Below are positions 45,616 through 57,761 of a DNA stretch of 64,000 bases, in pieces. The DNA is from Uloborus plumipes. Its lineage: Eukaryota > Arthropoda > Arachnida > Araneae > Uloboridae. Every line of letters begins with the position of its first letter. The stretch's first letter is position 1. The stretch is from positions 62,001 through 126,000 of the forward strand of contig JAXGGA010002198.1 in NCBI GenBank assembly GCA_038373865.1, read 5' to 3'. The translations under genes were made by a program, and so were the position numbers. The notes beneath the pieces were generated by a model. It saw nothing but the letters and a program-made list of their open reading frames with translations. It was not told the DNA's origin and made no database searches.

Positions 45616-46284
45616 TTACTTGCAAGATATCCATTAAGATAACAATGACTAACTATCCAAACGCGTTTCAGCTCCGTGGAAAATAATTCATGTGAGAGGA
45701 AACTGCATTCGAAAACAGGTTATTAATAACAACGAGATGTTTCAGATGATGTGAACTCATCAAATGTATTCAGTAGATTTAATTATAAAGTGCCGCTCTC
45801 TGAAAGCTGTGTGTGTTTAGATTTATTTCCGTTGCTTAGGATTTCCAACTGCATTTCTTATTCATTTATGTTATGAAATATGATATACGTATATCCTTGT
45901 TGTTTAGAAGTACGCATGTTAATGAAGTTTTGACGCATACTTAGTTACGAATGTATAACAAATAGTTAAAACTTTAGCAGAATATACTCCTCGAAAAATG
46001 TTTTTAAAGTAACTTATGTTTATTTCTAGATTTTTAAATTTTTTTTAATGTAGGGAAAAGTTGAGAGAAATAGAAAAACAGACAGAATGGGAAAATTGCA
46101 GTTATGCCGTAATATAATGTGAAAAGCTAGTTATAGCATATCCAGTTGATATTAGTTGAGTGAAATCACACAAGATACTTAATTGCTATATCTGTATACA
46201 AGCTAGACATAATTTAAAAAATGTATTATATCATAAATGTAAAAGTTCCATTCACCCTAACTCTCCCCCACAATCTGAGTCGAC

Positions 46285-46342
46285 GACCTCAAACCGCGAA
46301 AGTCCTTCGAAATACGAAATTTTCACAAATCCAATACATTCT
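46285..46342 (+). mobile_element. Truncated 3' piece of the Helentron-like element 2 family
   Basis: CCTCAAA, then ACGAAATTTTCACAAATCC and AATACATTCTTC parallel the 3' end of the element at 1765-2827 (CCTCAAA, CGAAAATTTTCACGAAACC, AATACTTTCTTC). The terminal hairpin is lost. Target duplications are not visible. Confidence 0.45.
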
Positions 46343-47469
46343 TCAAAAGATTAGACATGGAAAGTAATAGTAGTTTCATCTCCTTCTCATATTTTTTTTG
46401 AGTCCGAATTTTTAAGTATAAACCTTTGATAATAGTAATACACAGGCAAATGTGTGTCACAATATTATAACTGAGTATTTATTTTTATTATTCATCTGTG
46501 CTTCAAAAATTTTAGCCCTTGAACTGCAACCACGATTACATTTTTGAACGAAATATTAGCTAGCTAGAGAGAGAATCTGTCAATAAATAAAGACAAAAAA
46601 AGACAATGATGTTGATCTTGAAAAATGTTTTATCACAATAGATGTTGGACTACATCAATGCATTAAACAGTAAATGCATACAACTTTAGTAGGTTTTGCC
46701 AATTTGGTCATATTAGCCATTAGTAATAAGAAAAACAGAGGGAAGATTTTAAATACAACCTAGTTAGGATAAAGAAATGAATAAAAACCTTTGTGTTTAA
46801 TACCTTATAAGTTACATCCCTTTCACCAAAGAAAAGAGCTTGAGTTCAGCTCCCCTCAAAACACCAGAACCCAGCAGAGAAGCGAGAAAACAGGGTTTGC
46901 CCCTGGAGAAACGGCCGACACAGGATCGTCCGTACATGCAGTTGTTAATGCTTTTAGTTTTCCAGTTTTCCCTGCCACAATGAGTGTAAAACTCATGAAT
47001 AAAATGAACCTCTATAAACTTTCAGAAATAGAATAATTATCATAACAAATAATATTCATTTCAATGAATGAATATAATGCCTGGAACTGGTATGGATTTC
47101 ACAAAGGATATCTAGAAGCACTATTAGAAGTGAAGCTAAAACATTTTGTCAGATTTTTATAAGATTATCTCTGGACTGTCAACATCTATCATTTCAGCTT
47201 AGCTTTCTTTCCAAAAAAAAAAAAAAAAAAACTAAGAAAATCAATGGAATTTTTTTTTGTTTCCATATCTTCTTGTGGTGAATTTCAGATATCATTGAAA
47301 GATGTTCTGCCTTACACATATGTATATAAAATAAAAAATAAATAAGATAAAATAAATAAATCTATAAATTAAGTTGGAGGGAGAAAATCTCTACTAAAGC
47401 AAAAAATATACAAGCTGAGGATATGAAGCATCATCTGAAAAGTACATAAAGAGCGTAACTACTTCATAA
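46343..47469. other. No clear gene; GC-richer patch
   Basis: Mostly AT-rich. About 46830-46980 is GC-richer and open in two frames. One reads SEKTGFAPGETADTGSSVHA, the other KTPEPSREARKQGLPLEK. Either could be an exon, but no splice sites or family support exists. A long A run lies near 47215-47230. Confidence 0.35.
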
Positions 47470-48060
47470 TCCATATAAATAAAACAAAGAATATGTGGTG
47501 TGTGTGTGTGTGTGTGCCTTATACAAATCCACAGTTTAGATCGGATCTGGACGAAATTTGGCAGGGAGATACTTGGGCACCCGGGAAGGATCATAGGGTG
47601 GTTTTTGAGCGGGAAAAAAGTACCGATCCGTTTGAATTTCGAATAAAGGACTTCAAAATGGCTCTATCTAGAAAAACAATCGTTATGTAAGCTGTGCATT
47701 AGATAAAAAAAGTTACTTAAAAATAACGTGAACGTTTAAACACTTGCAGGTTTTCTGTAAAAAACGGCAATTTCTATGCATTTTTCCGAGCCTGTTTACG
47801 TTAACCGAAAATTCAGTTAATAGGAGGTATTTTCAAACTTTGATAAGAAAAAAATATCTACCTTTGGGCAAAAATAGATAACTGTTGGTACAATTTTTTA
47901 CCTGTCTTACCAGAGGGAAAGCAATTGGGTTACTTCAAAGCAGTAGTGGTGAACTGCAGTTTCTCACTAAACTCTGTTTTTGGAAATAACTACTCCCAAT
48001 TTTCTAAGCTTTTTTTTTTTTTTTTTTTTGCAAATGAGGCACAATTGTTTGCGAATTAAA
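47470..48060 (+). mobile_element. Helitron-like fragment, family 1 (5' part)
   Basis: TCCATATAAATAAAACAAAG after a host A gives a possible 5' end. A TG microsatellite (about 47495-47516) follows, then ATACAAATCCACAGTTT, exactly the block found 50 bases from the start of the complete Helitron at 56.9 kb. TTTGGCAGGGAGATACTTGG and the following GGTGGTTTTTGAGCGG correspond to its body. The hairpin-CTRR end is not found; the right boundary is uncertain. Confidence 0.5.
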
Positions 48061-48089
48061 ATCCAGTTAATATGGTTGTTTTTATAATA

Positions 48090-49789
48090 GTGTAAGTTCT
48101 GGTAAGTGCGTCCACGGGGTAAGTGCGTCCACTAGGAATTATATGAACACTGTCCTGAAACGGCTTATAAAACACATCGACTATGTTAGATAACTGTTTA
48201 ATGATAATTTCAATAGGTAGAATTCAGGCCTGGATTCAATACACGGAACACAATCAGAGACAACTTAAATGTCTTTAAAAAAAACTCTAAAGTAAAGATT
48301 GAGAAGGTTTTGTTTCAGTTTCTCTTGTAGTCATACCAAGCAATTGAAGTCAAGAAATGCAAGTTGTTTCTTTTGAGTAATAGCTACTAATAATATACAT
48401 GAGGTATTTTGATCAACTACTCTAACTACAATTTGTTTATATGACGGTACGCACTTTCCCTTTCTTTAAAGTAAGGTGGGAGTAAGTGCGTACCATTATG
48501 ATGGGGCAATTGAGTACCACTATCATGAGGCATATGCGTACTATTATGCGAAACAAGTGCGTACCATTATGATGAGGTGTGTACCATTACGTGGAAAATG
48601 CGACTCTCGTAATTCACCTTTAATTTTGCTTGTAATTCTTTTATAAGCCGATTATAAATCTGACGTCATTTCCATCAAGTATTTATATTTACATTGAATG
48701 CGGCATAAGATTTCAATTTTCTTCATTACCTCTGAAATATATTGGCTTTTCGATATCAGTTAGTAAATTTTTCGTTGAAAATAGCGATCATAAGCTATAC
48801 TTAATTTAAACCAGAATGACAAATGAAGCAATGGAATTAAGTGAAACACTAACTAAGAACCAACTGATTCAAAAAATGAAGGTGGAGTATTGAATAAATT
48901 ATATTTAAGAAAATTAAGAACACCTTGTGAAAAACTATATCAATGTACAAGAAAAAAAAGTACTAGTATCATATCATGATCAATTATTTTCTGATTTTGC
49001 TCTTTATGTTGTGTTTGTTCTTACTGCTGCTGATTCTAATAAGAAAAACGTTTTAAAACCGTATTTATTCAAAAAAAAAAAAAAAGAAAGAAAGAAAGAA
49101 AGAAAACGAACTGTTCACTCAGGTCACCTAACGATCTACCGTACAAATAGAATTAAAGAAAATCACAGTGGTACGCACTTACAACAACGTTTTTGGACGC
49201 ACATATCTCATCTTACACTTAAGAACTGGTAAGTGCGAACCCTGGCTTAAACACAGACTGATTAATGTACTAAACCAAAATAAACTATGTAGACTATAAG
49301 TGATTATTACTAAATAAAAACAACTTACATTTTCTCACTTGATTTCATTAAAAGGACAAAGGAAGAATCACAGACACAACTCTCTCAATCTTCAAATCAG
49401 TTGTTCGCAAGACACGTGGGATTTTACTGATTGCGTTCCATCCATGCAAGCAAGTGCTGATCTCTAGTATTAGGAATTATCCCAAGTCAATTGCCTAACA
49501 TATTTAATATGTGTCAGAAGTTTTTTCCTGCTCATATTCACATAATTTAAGGTTGACGCACTTACCCCGCTAGATAGGGAAAGTGCGTACCTTAGAATAT
49601 GTGTCATAAACCAGGTCACAAAACCTATGCTGATGGTTTATTTGACATATTATATGCTTGAAAATCTTAGTAAACGATCTGGAAAGAAAAATAAAACAAA
49701 GTTGTGAGCGTACAAGATTTTTCAACAGAGCAGCATCTTCGAGAACATGAACTTTGAAAAAAGGGATACGCACTTACCAGAACTCACCC
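48090..49789. mobile_element. 1.7-kb TA-flanked element with GTAAGTGCGTAC motifs
   Basis: Ends GTGTAAGTTCTGGTAAGTGC and the inverse of GGGTGAGTTCTGGTAAGTGC, flanked by TA (48088-48089, 49790-49791), so Tc1/mariner-type. At least ten blocks of GTAAGTGCGTAC or GTACGCACTTAC occur (about 48101, 48119, 48446, 48487, 48530-48560, 49170, 49230, 49557, 49580, 49768), mostly near the two ends but also inside. Open stretches inside (48927-49232 plus, 49570-49773 minus) include the motifs themselves and show no transposase signature. Confidence 0.65.
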
Positions 49790-49875
49790 TATATAAGATT
49801 AAAACTGTCTCTCGTAAAACAAAATAAACAATCTAAAATTAAAGTATCGAATCATTTAAATCGGTTACAAAAATA

Positions 49876-50048
49876 CAATCGATTCTAGATAGCTCGAAAT
49901 CCCAAGGGACCTGCTAAAAGCTTAGAGTTATTGGTAGTTCGAGTTATAGAAAGTTCTCATAGCTTTCTCTAGCATCTGGGACCGGATGAAAACTTTGAGA
50001 TAAAGGAATATCCGAGTTATAGGGCTTCGAGTTATCGAAACTCGATTG
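49876..50048. mobile_element. Short pogo/Tigger-type MITE
   Basis: 173 bp, flanked by TA (49874-49875, 50049-50050), with the ends CAATCGATTCTAGATAGCTC and the inverse of CAATCGAGTTTCGATAACTC. Inner TTCGAGTTATAG-type blocks occur about four times. No coding sequence. Confidence 0.75.
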
Positions 50049-50091
50049 TAATTACAAAGAGTTTATAAATGTTGAAGTTAAAGAGCCAAAA

Positions 50092-51725
50092 GAGAGAAAG
50101 TGCTTAATATTCTAAAAGAAAAATACGCTCACCGAAAAGAAAATTTAATCTGCTTTTTCAAGAAAAAGTGTATTAGAGAAATATCTATAAAAGTTTAATC
50201 TAGAGATTCCCAACTTTTCAGGCTTTGCGCCTCCTTTAAACACTAATATGAAGTTATCCCACCACCTCTCCCACCCCTTGGTCTAGACAAGTAGTAGAAC
50301 GCGATACAAAATGTAATATTATTACACATTACTTTATTAACACTTTATTATGATAATACGTCAAATCAAAGGATAAAAAAACTAAGTAAATATTTACTTA
50401 TGTTAAATAGAATCAATGTGATGTATATAAGTGTAGTGCTAGCAAGTTTCATCAAAATAAGCGCAACCAGTGTCTGCGGAGCCTGGCAACTGTGGAATTA
50501 AAATTTTATGAGGTGCAGGAGAAGGCACAGGAACCAGGGAAAATGTTTCCCTACAAGGATTTGAATCAGCTCAGTAGCATGATATGCCACTTGAATAAAA
50601 AAGGACAAAATGTGTACATAAAAATAGAATTGTAAAAAGTGAGTAAATAAATGACGTATTTTTTTAGACACGAGTTAAAAATATAAAAATCAGGAATAAG
50701 TTGATTTGTCAGGATCTTTCAAATTCGTTCTGACTAAATCTCCTTGACATTTGTGTGCATGAAGGTAGGACTCTCCTATAGTTAACTATTATTACGTTGT
50801 GAGCATGCAACTAGTTTTCTAAGTATCTAAAATTCACAGCGAGTCACTTAGAACTCAGCGGTGTATATTTCTAACCGTCAAACGTATAACATAAGTTTTG
50901 AAAGCATGAAGAGCTTACTTCGCATACCTTTAAATACTTCTTCAATTTCTGGATTTTCAGAAGCTTCGATTTACAACGATGCACAATAAATGCTTAAGTT
51001 ACTCCTATACAGTGGATTTCATGAATGTGACACTAGAGCTCAAACCTTCTTTTTAAGGAGGTTTTTTTTTTTAAAGAATGAAATTTTCTCATGTATCAAG
51101 ATATACCTAGATAGCATTATTTTTATGTTTTTTTTAAATATTTATAATGTAACTTAAAACTATGCTGATGTTTCTTGAAAAACAATATGTTATTGCAAAT
51201 AAGGTGTTATAAGTAAGTGTTTGGTACATAAAAAAGAAATGCTTTTAGCATAGTGCAGTTTATGAATAATAGTGCTCGAAATTACAACAAGACCGTACTT
51301 ACAAGGTTGACCTCTGTAGAATTGCAAAATGAGTTGTTGAATTGTGCTTATTGTGCTGTTGAAAGATAATATTTAATCATTTACCCTTTTTTTTTTTGTA
51401 AGCATGTCTTTTTTTTAATGAAATTTCTCTATTTAAACCGGCTTTCCCATAATTTTAATATTCTAAAAGAAAAAGAAACATCTAAGATAAATAATTTTAC
51501 ACTGCTTTGGCGAGAACGAATGTAATAAAGAAATACGTATAAAAAGCTTGATCAAAGCTTTATTACAGATGATCTTGAATTTTCAGGCTCGGAGCTTCCT
51601 TTGATATCTAATGTGAGGTCAGAACTCGCCTCTTTCACTCATATACTATCATTTATGGTCTGTACAAGTAGTATAACATGATACAAAATATAATATTGTA
51701 AGACATAACTTTATTTAGAAAAAAT
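50092..51725. repeat. Diverged direct repeat, about 250 bp, 1.36 kb apart
   Basis: About 50105-50350 and 51455-51725 share TAATATTCTAAAAGAAAAA, TTTTCAGGCT..GCNTCCTTT, ACAAGTAGTA and GATACAAAATNTAATATT..ACTTTATT in the same order and orientation. They may be ancient long terminal repeats, a tandem duplication or two copies of one short element. No reverse transcriptase or TG..CA ends are visible between or around them. Confidence 0.55.
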
Positions 51726-53746
51726 ATGTGTAGTAACAGTGTACTAAACGGATCCTAAGTAGACGTTGATACCACCTAACTTTCTTCCTCAAGGTCTTTT
51801 CATATCGATTTTATTGTTCGACACACTCTTTAGTTTTTCTTGTCATTTATGTCAAATCTAGTTGCACTTCCTTGAAATTACATGCATACATTCAAAATAT
51901 TAAATATTTCCGAAACAGCAAAGTTGTTAAAAAAAAAGTGCGAAAGTCATGATGTCTTTTGAAACATATCTTTGAACTTAATTTCCGTGTAGAAAATATA
52001 GCGAGGGAATATTTTTCATTTAATCATACTTCGACCTAGGAGGAAAAAGTTAATGAGGTAAAAAATGCTCTTTTTATGCTAGAATAGCGAGTTTTTAACT
52101 TCTCTTCTGATAAAATTACAAGGAACAACTATTTTCACAAAATTAATTTTTCGAAGACATTATTAAGTTGACTCGGTCATGGGACGATAACCTTAAGGAA
52201 AAGGATAATGAGTTATTAAAGAACGAATAAAGTGTAGTATTTACTTTAAATATAAATGGTTTATCTCAAAAGTAATGGTTTTATTAAAATTTTAACATAA
52301 AGAAAGCAAAATACGATGTAATAAAACGCAGGCTATGCTATCAAATAATATTCAAGAGCAGTTTAAAATTAAGAATATTTTCTTTTGAATAGCCAGTGTC
52401 TCTAGAAATTGTTATTTGTTTATTAGAAAGAAAAAAGTGGTGTGTTGCAAAAATTAAATGAGACTCTGGTTAGTTGAAAATTCATATGCGCATGTAAATG
52501 AATACTGTGGATTTCCATTTAGATCACTCTATTATTGCAGTTAAAATTACCACAGCATGCCTGTCACTTAGACATTTAGATGTAAATAATGTAAATGTTT
52601 AGCTTTGGTCAACTTTTGTCAAGGACATATTACATATTATATGTATAACATTATGAAGGTTAGTATCACTTATTACGCAATTATAAACGGCCGTTCTACA
52701 ACATGAAAAACGATCCAAAGTTATTTTAAATAAAATATGAGAAAAAAAAATTCAATACTTAGCATAAATAAAGACTTTATAGTATAGAACGTGAGTTACA
52801 TTCAGTGACGATTTTGCTGCTATGTTTGATACTATGAAATAGTTTTCTTCATTAGATTTTTTTCTTAATAAATTTGGTTAATTTGTAATTCTAGATCTTG
52901 AATGCGCCATCTTGTGGTGATTTTTAGAATACAGCCAAAGAGGTAAAGTGTTTCAATTATGCGCGTACAAGGCCCAGACTGAACCTCCTCCTATAATTTA
53001 CTTGAATTGCTTACGTACCTTGTTCATTGGTTTTTCACATGGCTCTGCTAGATAAATGCAAATAAAATATTTTGAATATCCTTTAAGAAAACAGTCAAAG
53101 TAAAATATTTTGATTATTCAAGTTGAAGGCAGATGTCTTATTGAGTAGGTCACATCCTACGTAAGTAGATCTGCATCAGTTTTACCTCTTTTATCTGCCA
53201 TTTACCTGAAACTTCAACCATTATATTTTATTTGAATTGCTAATACTTTTTGCTTTTTACCCGGTTTTGTTAGATACATGCTAATAAAATATTTTGCCAG
53301 TCATTTAAGTATAGAAAAATACTAATAACAGTAAGAATGAAAAAAATCTATACTATTTTTTCTGAAAAACCACAATTTTCGAAATTAAAGATTGTTCACA
53401 GGTTTTGAAAGATAATTATTTCATTTTTTAAAAGCATTTGTCGCTTTTTTTAAAAAACCAGAGTTCCTCTACAGTTGATATTATTGACATTCAAAAACTA
53501 CAATTTTCCATTAAATACAACTAATCGATTCAGATATTTTTTTTCCGCAATAAATATGACACGAAAGAAAAACTCACAAACCGTGACATTTAAAACGTTA
53601 TACTATAACACATGAGGCAGTCATTAAAAAAGTATTGGTGCAGTGAAAATGATATTTAAATTTTAAAAGTAAAAGACATTGCTAAAATATATGCATTAAA
53701 ACACATACGTATTTTAATACAGTCGAACATTGAATGGAAAAACCTC
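51726..53746. other. No gene seen; small diverged duplication
   Basis: AT-rich. Two diverged direct copies at about 52985-53090 and 53215-53305 share TTGAATTGCTNA, CTAGATANATGC / TTAGATACATGC and AATAAAATATTTTG. No exon, RNA or element end is supported. Confidence 0.4.
52904..52919 (-). promoter_or_regulatory. CTCF-like site
   Basis: GCGCCATCTTGTGGTG; the reverse strand CACCACAAGATGGCGC matches the CTCF core CCACNAGRTGGC. A motif match only, with no gene nearby that I can see. Confidence 0.3.
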
Positions 53747-53749
53747 TAA

Positions 53750-53891
53750 GGTCCCTGCTCCACATCAGCGTAAAACGCGACCGAAACCGAAGGCAGAAAC
53801 CGAAAATCCGGGTACTTTCCATAGGAACAACTATGTAATCCATTTTACGTTTCTGCTTTATTTTTCTACACGTCAATGTGGAGCAGGGCCC
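53750..53891. mobile_element. PIF/Harbinger-like MITE, second family
   Basis: 142 bp, starting GGTCCCTGCTCCACAT and ending ATGTGGAGCAGGGCCC, with TAA on both sides (53747-53749, 53892-53894). A 3-bp TAA duplication and GGNCCCTG ends fit PIF/Harbinger. It differs in sequence from the GGCAGGG family elsewhere in the window. The minus-strand open stretch covering it is an artefact of the element. Confidence 0.8.
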
Positions 53892-53962
53892 TAAATGAAT
53901 TCATTTAAATACGTCTGATAAAAAATAAGCCAGATCTGATTCGAACAATCTTCATTACTTAA

Positions 53963-55292
53963 CCCTTTATGTTCCAAACTAATTTAGCAAATTTTGAAAA
54001 TCAGTAGGGGGGGGGGGGTATTTTCAAAATTTGCTTACATTTGCTGTCCGGAGGTTAAAAAGATGCTTTTGAAGCATAACTTATATTTTAAATTCAATGC
54101 GAATAATTATTTTCTGCAAGAAATACCCCCAAAAAAATTCTATCACTCAACAAATTATTGAAATTTATTTATTTATTTTTATATAAGTCTTTAAAAATGA
54201 GAATCAAGGCAAAAACGCTTGTCCATTTCCAATTTTCGCAAGTTCAACTATTTTTTTCCTATACTTAATGGTCAAAAAAAGTAAATGCGACACATTATTT
54301 TTATATATTGACTATTAGTATATGGTATTCATGATAAATATTGACAATAGTAATTTTATTTCAATAAGAAATGTATGAATATGTTTTATCCGGAAGTTCT
54401 TGTCAAGTCCGTTACCCTAAGATTATTTTAGCTAAAAAAGGTATTTATAGAAGTCAAAAGATGGTAATACGTATTCAGTTAACTTAACAAATTAGTGACG
54501 TAACTATTTTGTACCATTTTGTTTCCCTGAGTCGAGAAGTATTGCGTGGCGTTTCGGACAAAATATTTTCCAGGTGCGTATTTTTATTCTTTATCAAGTC
54601 CGTTACCAAAGATTTTAGTATTAATTTTTACTTTTTCTAAACTTTTACCCCTAAATATTGTTCATTATACAACTCTAAGAAAATGCATATTGTAGTTCAA
54701 TTTTTAAATTCGACAACATAGCCATAATTTGACATTTTGGTTGAAATGTCAAGTCCGTTAATGGTCAAATCCGTTACCAAATATCAAATTCGTTACCATA
54801 GAGTTTTTGATCAATATTTCAATCATCACAAACATCGTTTTAAGCTTCAGGGAGCAAATAATTTCAAATGAAGTTGGTTCTACGCTCTATGATATAGTTT
54901 AAAAGTGAGATTTCATATTGATTTTGTATGGTAATGGACGACAATTTTCCTAGCAACTTACAGTTTTACAACAGCATTTGAATACTTAATTATTCATCAG
55001 TTACTTTTTTACCCACCTACAATATGTGACTAAACATCTGTTAGTATTTCTAAAAGAAAATAGCAAGTAAAAAAAATTACTTAAAAATTTTGAAATGTAA
55101 GCATATGGTGAAAATGACCCAGGGTCTACTGCCTTCCTACGCCTTAGGACTCCTCAAAAAACTGTTTCCGATTGCAGATACTATTTGTCGGCTTCTCAGC
55201 GAAGTACAATGAAGCGAAGTTCCAGCCATTTAGGCTTCATAATACTAAATTAATGTAAGCGGGACTTCTGAGTCCCGTCGGAGCATAAAGGG
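53963..55292. mobile_element. piggyBac-type element (TTAA), element 3, non-coding
   Basis: 1.33 kb with the ends CCCTTTATGTTCC and GGAGCATAAAGGG (one mismatch), TTAA on both sides (53959-53962, 55293-55296). GGGACTTCTGAGTCCC (about 55261-55276) forms a hairpin next to the right end. Five copies of TCAAGTCCGTTACC or close variants lie in the middle (about 54402, 54594, 54749, 54764, 54784). An 11-G run is near 54007-54017. No transposase. Confidence 0.75.
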
Positions 55293-55296
55293 TTAA

Positions 55297-56254
55297 CGAA
55301 CCTGAAAACTAAAGTTTAATTCACCACATAGTGTAATTGTTCGCTATTTACCAAATGCACAGCAAGTGGTACACTATGTGTTGCGCTATTTACTAATCAC
55401 AAAAAACAATAGTTTAAGAAACATAGCGACCTTGAAAAGTAACAAAAATAAGCAATCTTGAATGCTCAGATATACTTGGTAAAAATAAAACACGATGGAA
55501 AAGTTAGCAATAGAATTGACTGCTATAAATCAGAATCTGAAATGTTGTCATAAACTTGCTTATTATATTAATTTTTATTAGATTTGCTTCAAAATATTGT
55601 TATTTGACATTTCAAAGAGTTTTGCAGAGTTAAAAAAGTTCAGAAAATGTTGGTTTTATGAAAAAATTACGAAAAAAAATACGTTACTATGTTATAGCAT
55701 ATATTTGTTTTCAGAGCATCGATCTAACAACTTTTTACATTTATCTTTCTGTGTCTGACGTTACAAGAGACTGTCCCAATATCTCTTTTAGGAGAGCTCA
55801 AAAGCAGCTGGCCCAACTTGTCTGAACACTTGTCGCAGTATGATTTATGAATTTTTAATGTGTTGAGGTCATTATGTTTCTTTTTAAACATGTGTATGTC
55901 AAAAGTACCTGTCATAAAGAAATCTAAAGTTTATAGAACTTCAACTCTTCAATAAATCCAAGAAAATATATACGTATACTTCAATGGTTGTGATTTTTTT
56001 TTCTATCAGCGGCCATATAATTGATTGATCTGATTTTTAACTCTACTTGAGCATTATTAGGTCGTGCATTTTTATGCAACAAAAATACTACTCACTTTTC
56101 TTTCCAACATGTTAAATAAGATTTTCTAATAGTTTCTAAAAGTATTGATTCGTTTAGTTTGAACGAAAGTAAAGGTCTAAAGATATAACCGAAACATTTA
56201 TAATTTAATTAAAATATTTATGATTTACATAACTTTTTATATAAATAATCACCA
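55297..56254. other. No gene seen
   Basis: AT-rich. Near 55322-55395 CACATAGTGTAATTGTTCGC and ACACTATGTGTTGCGC form a loose inverted repeat of unknown meaning. Confidence 0.45.
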
Positions 56255-56262
56255 TTTTCATT

Positions 56263-56533
56263 CAAGGGCGGATCCAGAAATGTTTCAAGGGAGGGGCGAT
56301 TGATTTTTTTACTTACCCTTTAATTCATGTACTAATTTACAAATATTGACTACAAATGTTTCAGTCTTCAGTTTCAAAACGTGTCCGGAGGAAAGCACCA
56401 AATCTCCCTTTTCCTATCACCAAAAATAGACCAAAAATGTATTTTTGAACTTTAATGCTGAAAATTTTCTGAGGGAGAGTTCTTCAAGGGAGGGGCGATC
56501 GCCCTTATTACCCCTCCCTTGTATCCGCCCTTG
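56263..56533. mobile_element. hAT-type MITE, CAAGGGCGGATCC family
   Basis: 271 bp with the ends CAAGGGCGGATCCAG and the inverse of CAAGGGCGGATACAAGG. The flanks are TTTTCATT (56255-56262) and TTTCCATT (56534-56541), an 8-bp duplication with one mismatch. GGGAGGGGCGAT blocks recur near both ends. CARGGGCGGATCC ends are known from hAT MITEs in many animals. Confidence 0.8.
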
Positions 56534-56896
56534 TTTCCATTCTGTTACTAAAACTACCCTACCATGTATTCTTTATTCAAAGGCATATACGGGGATTGTT
56601 ATCCTTTTAAAGTTTATACAATATTGCTATTATGTCTTATACTGTAAAATTTAAACAGGAATTCCAGTTATCATCTGAGTAATTTACTCCAAACCCTTAT
56701 CTGATTTGGTTGGTCTTCTTGTAACCCGATATTTAATTTTAAGCTATAAACACAGCAAAATAAATTAGCGTTAGATCCAGTCGATTAATTTCTCGTCTCA
56801 AGTGGAAAAAAAATCAGTTTCACAAAAATGAAAAGAAATAGAGTACATGAATCACTTTCTGAGAGGTTAAAGATTTCGCAACTAAGGGTTCCTGAA

Positions 56897-57761
56897 TCTA
56901 TATCTATAAAAATGAGTGTATGTATATATATATACTTGTTCTCTATACAAATCCACAGTTTGCGTCAGATTTTCATCAAACTTGACACAGAGGTTCCTTG
57001 ATGCCCTAGAATTCTCATAGGCGGGGTCTTGAAATTTTAAAAAATCTAAAAAGCTCAAATTTAAATTTTTTGTCAAAAAATGACCCTTTTATAGGAATCT
57101 AGCCTATTTATATTGTAATCGAGATAGGCCTTTTAGTATTCAAATTGATGAAATTTAAGATTTTTAAATATTAGTATTTTCCAACAATGATTACGATTAA
57201 AGTAATGAATTTTCAATTTAAGGCTCACCTATTTCCTTTTAGCATTGAAATAAGTAAAAAACAATCATAATTCATGTGGACTTTATAAAAAGAACCACGG
57301 ATTTGAATTTCAAATTTGCAATGCGACAACAGTTGCGTCTGTAATGGAGATAAGCCTTCAGAACGAGAAACAGATTTATTTCAGACAGATTTATTAGATT
57401 GAGTTATAATAATTTTTACTTTGTAGGTGGGAACAGTTAATAGAGAAAAGTTAATATTTTGAATTTGGCGGGTGAATTTGATTTGATGCAATTTTTTCAC
57501 TTCCATGTGCATATATTTCATGCCAGTGCACGCGGCAAAGCACAGACAACATTTCTCTTTAATTTTCACCTTTTGATAAGACTATTTTTCTGTAAACGTT
57601 TAACTTTCTGTAATATTTTAGTTTTTTTCAAAGTTTGTACCTAAGAGACTGATTGATGCAAATTATTTTATACCCATATGAATAGAACTCTTTCAAACTT
57701 ATTTTCCCTGAATGCTATGTTGTATTAATAAGCACCCGGGCAACGCCGGGTATTAAGCTAG
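56897..57761 (+). mobile_element. Non-autonomous Helitron, family 1, complete
   Basis: Starts TCTATATCTATAAAAATGAG after a host A. It contains ATACAAATCCACAGTTT and CTTGACACAGAGGTTCC. It ends with the hairpin ACCCGGGCAACGCCGGGT (57734-57751) followed by ATTAAG and CTAG (57758-57761), then host T. This is the full TC / hairpin / CTRR|T Helitron signature. About 865 bp and no Rep-helicase ORF. The start could be six bases further right, at a second TCTATA. Related copies: 19016-19489 and 47470. Confidence 0.8.

Noticed and set aside
50092..51725. LTR retrotransposon
   Set aside because: No reverse transcriptase, primer-binding site or TG..CA ends; left as an unexplained direct repeat.
53682..53876. 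Minus-strand open frame of 64 codons
   Set aside because: Produced by the Harbinger-like MITE at 53750-53891.
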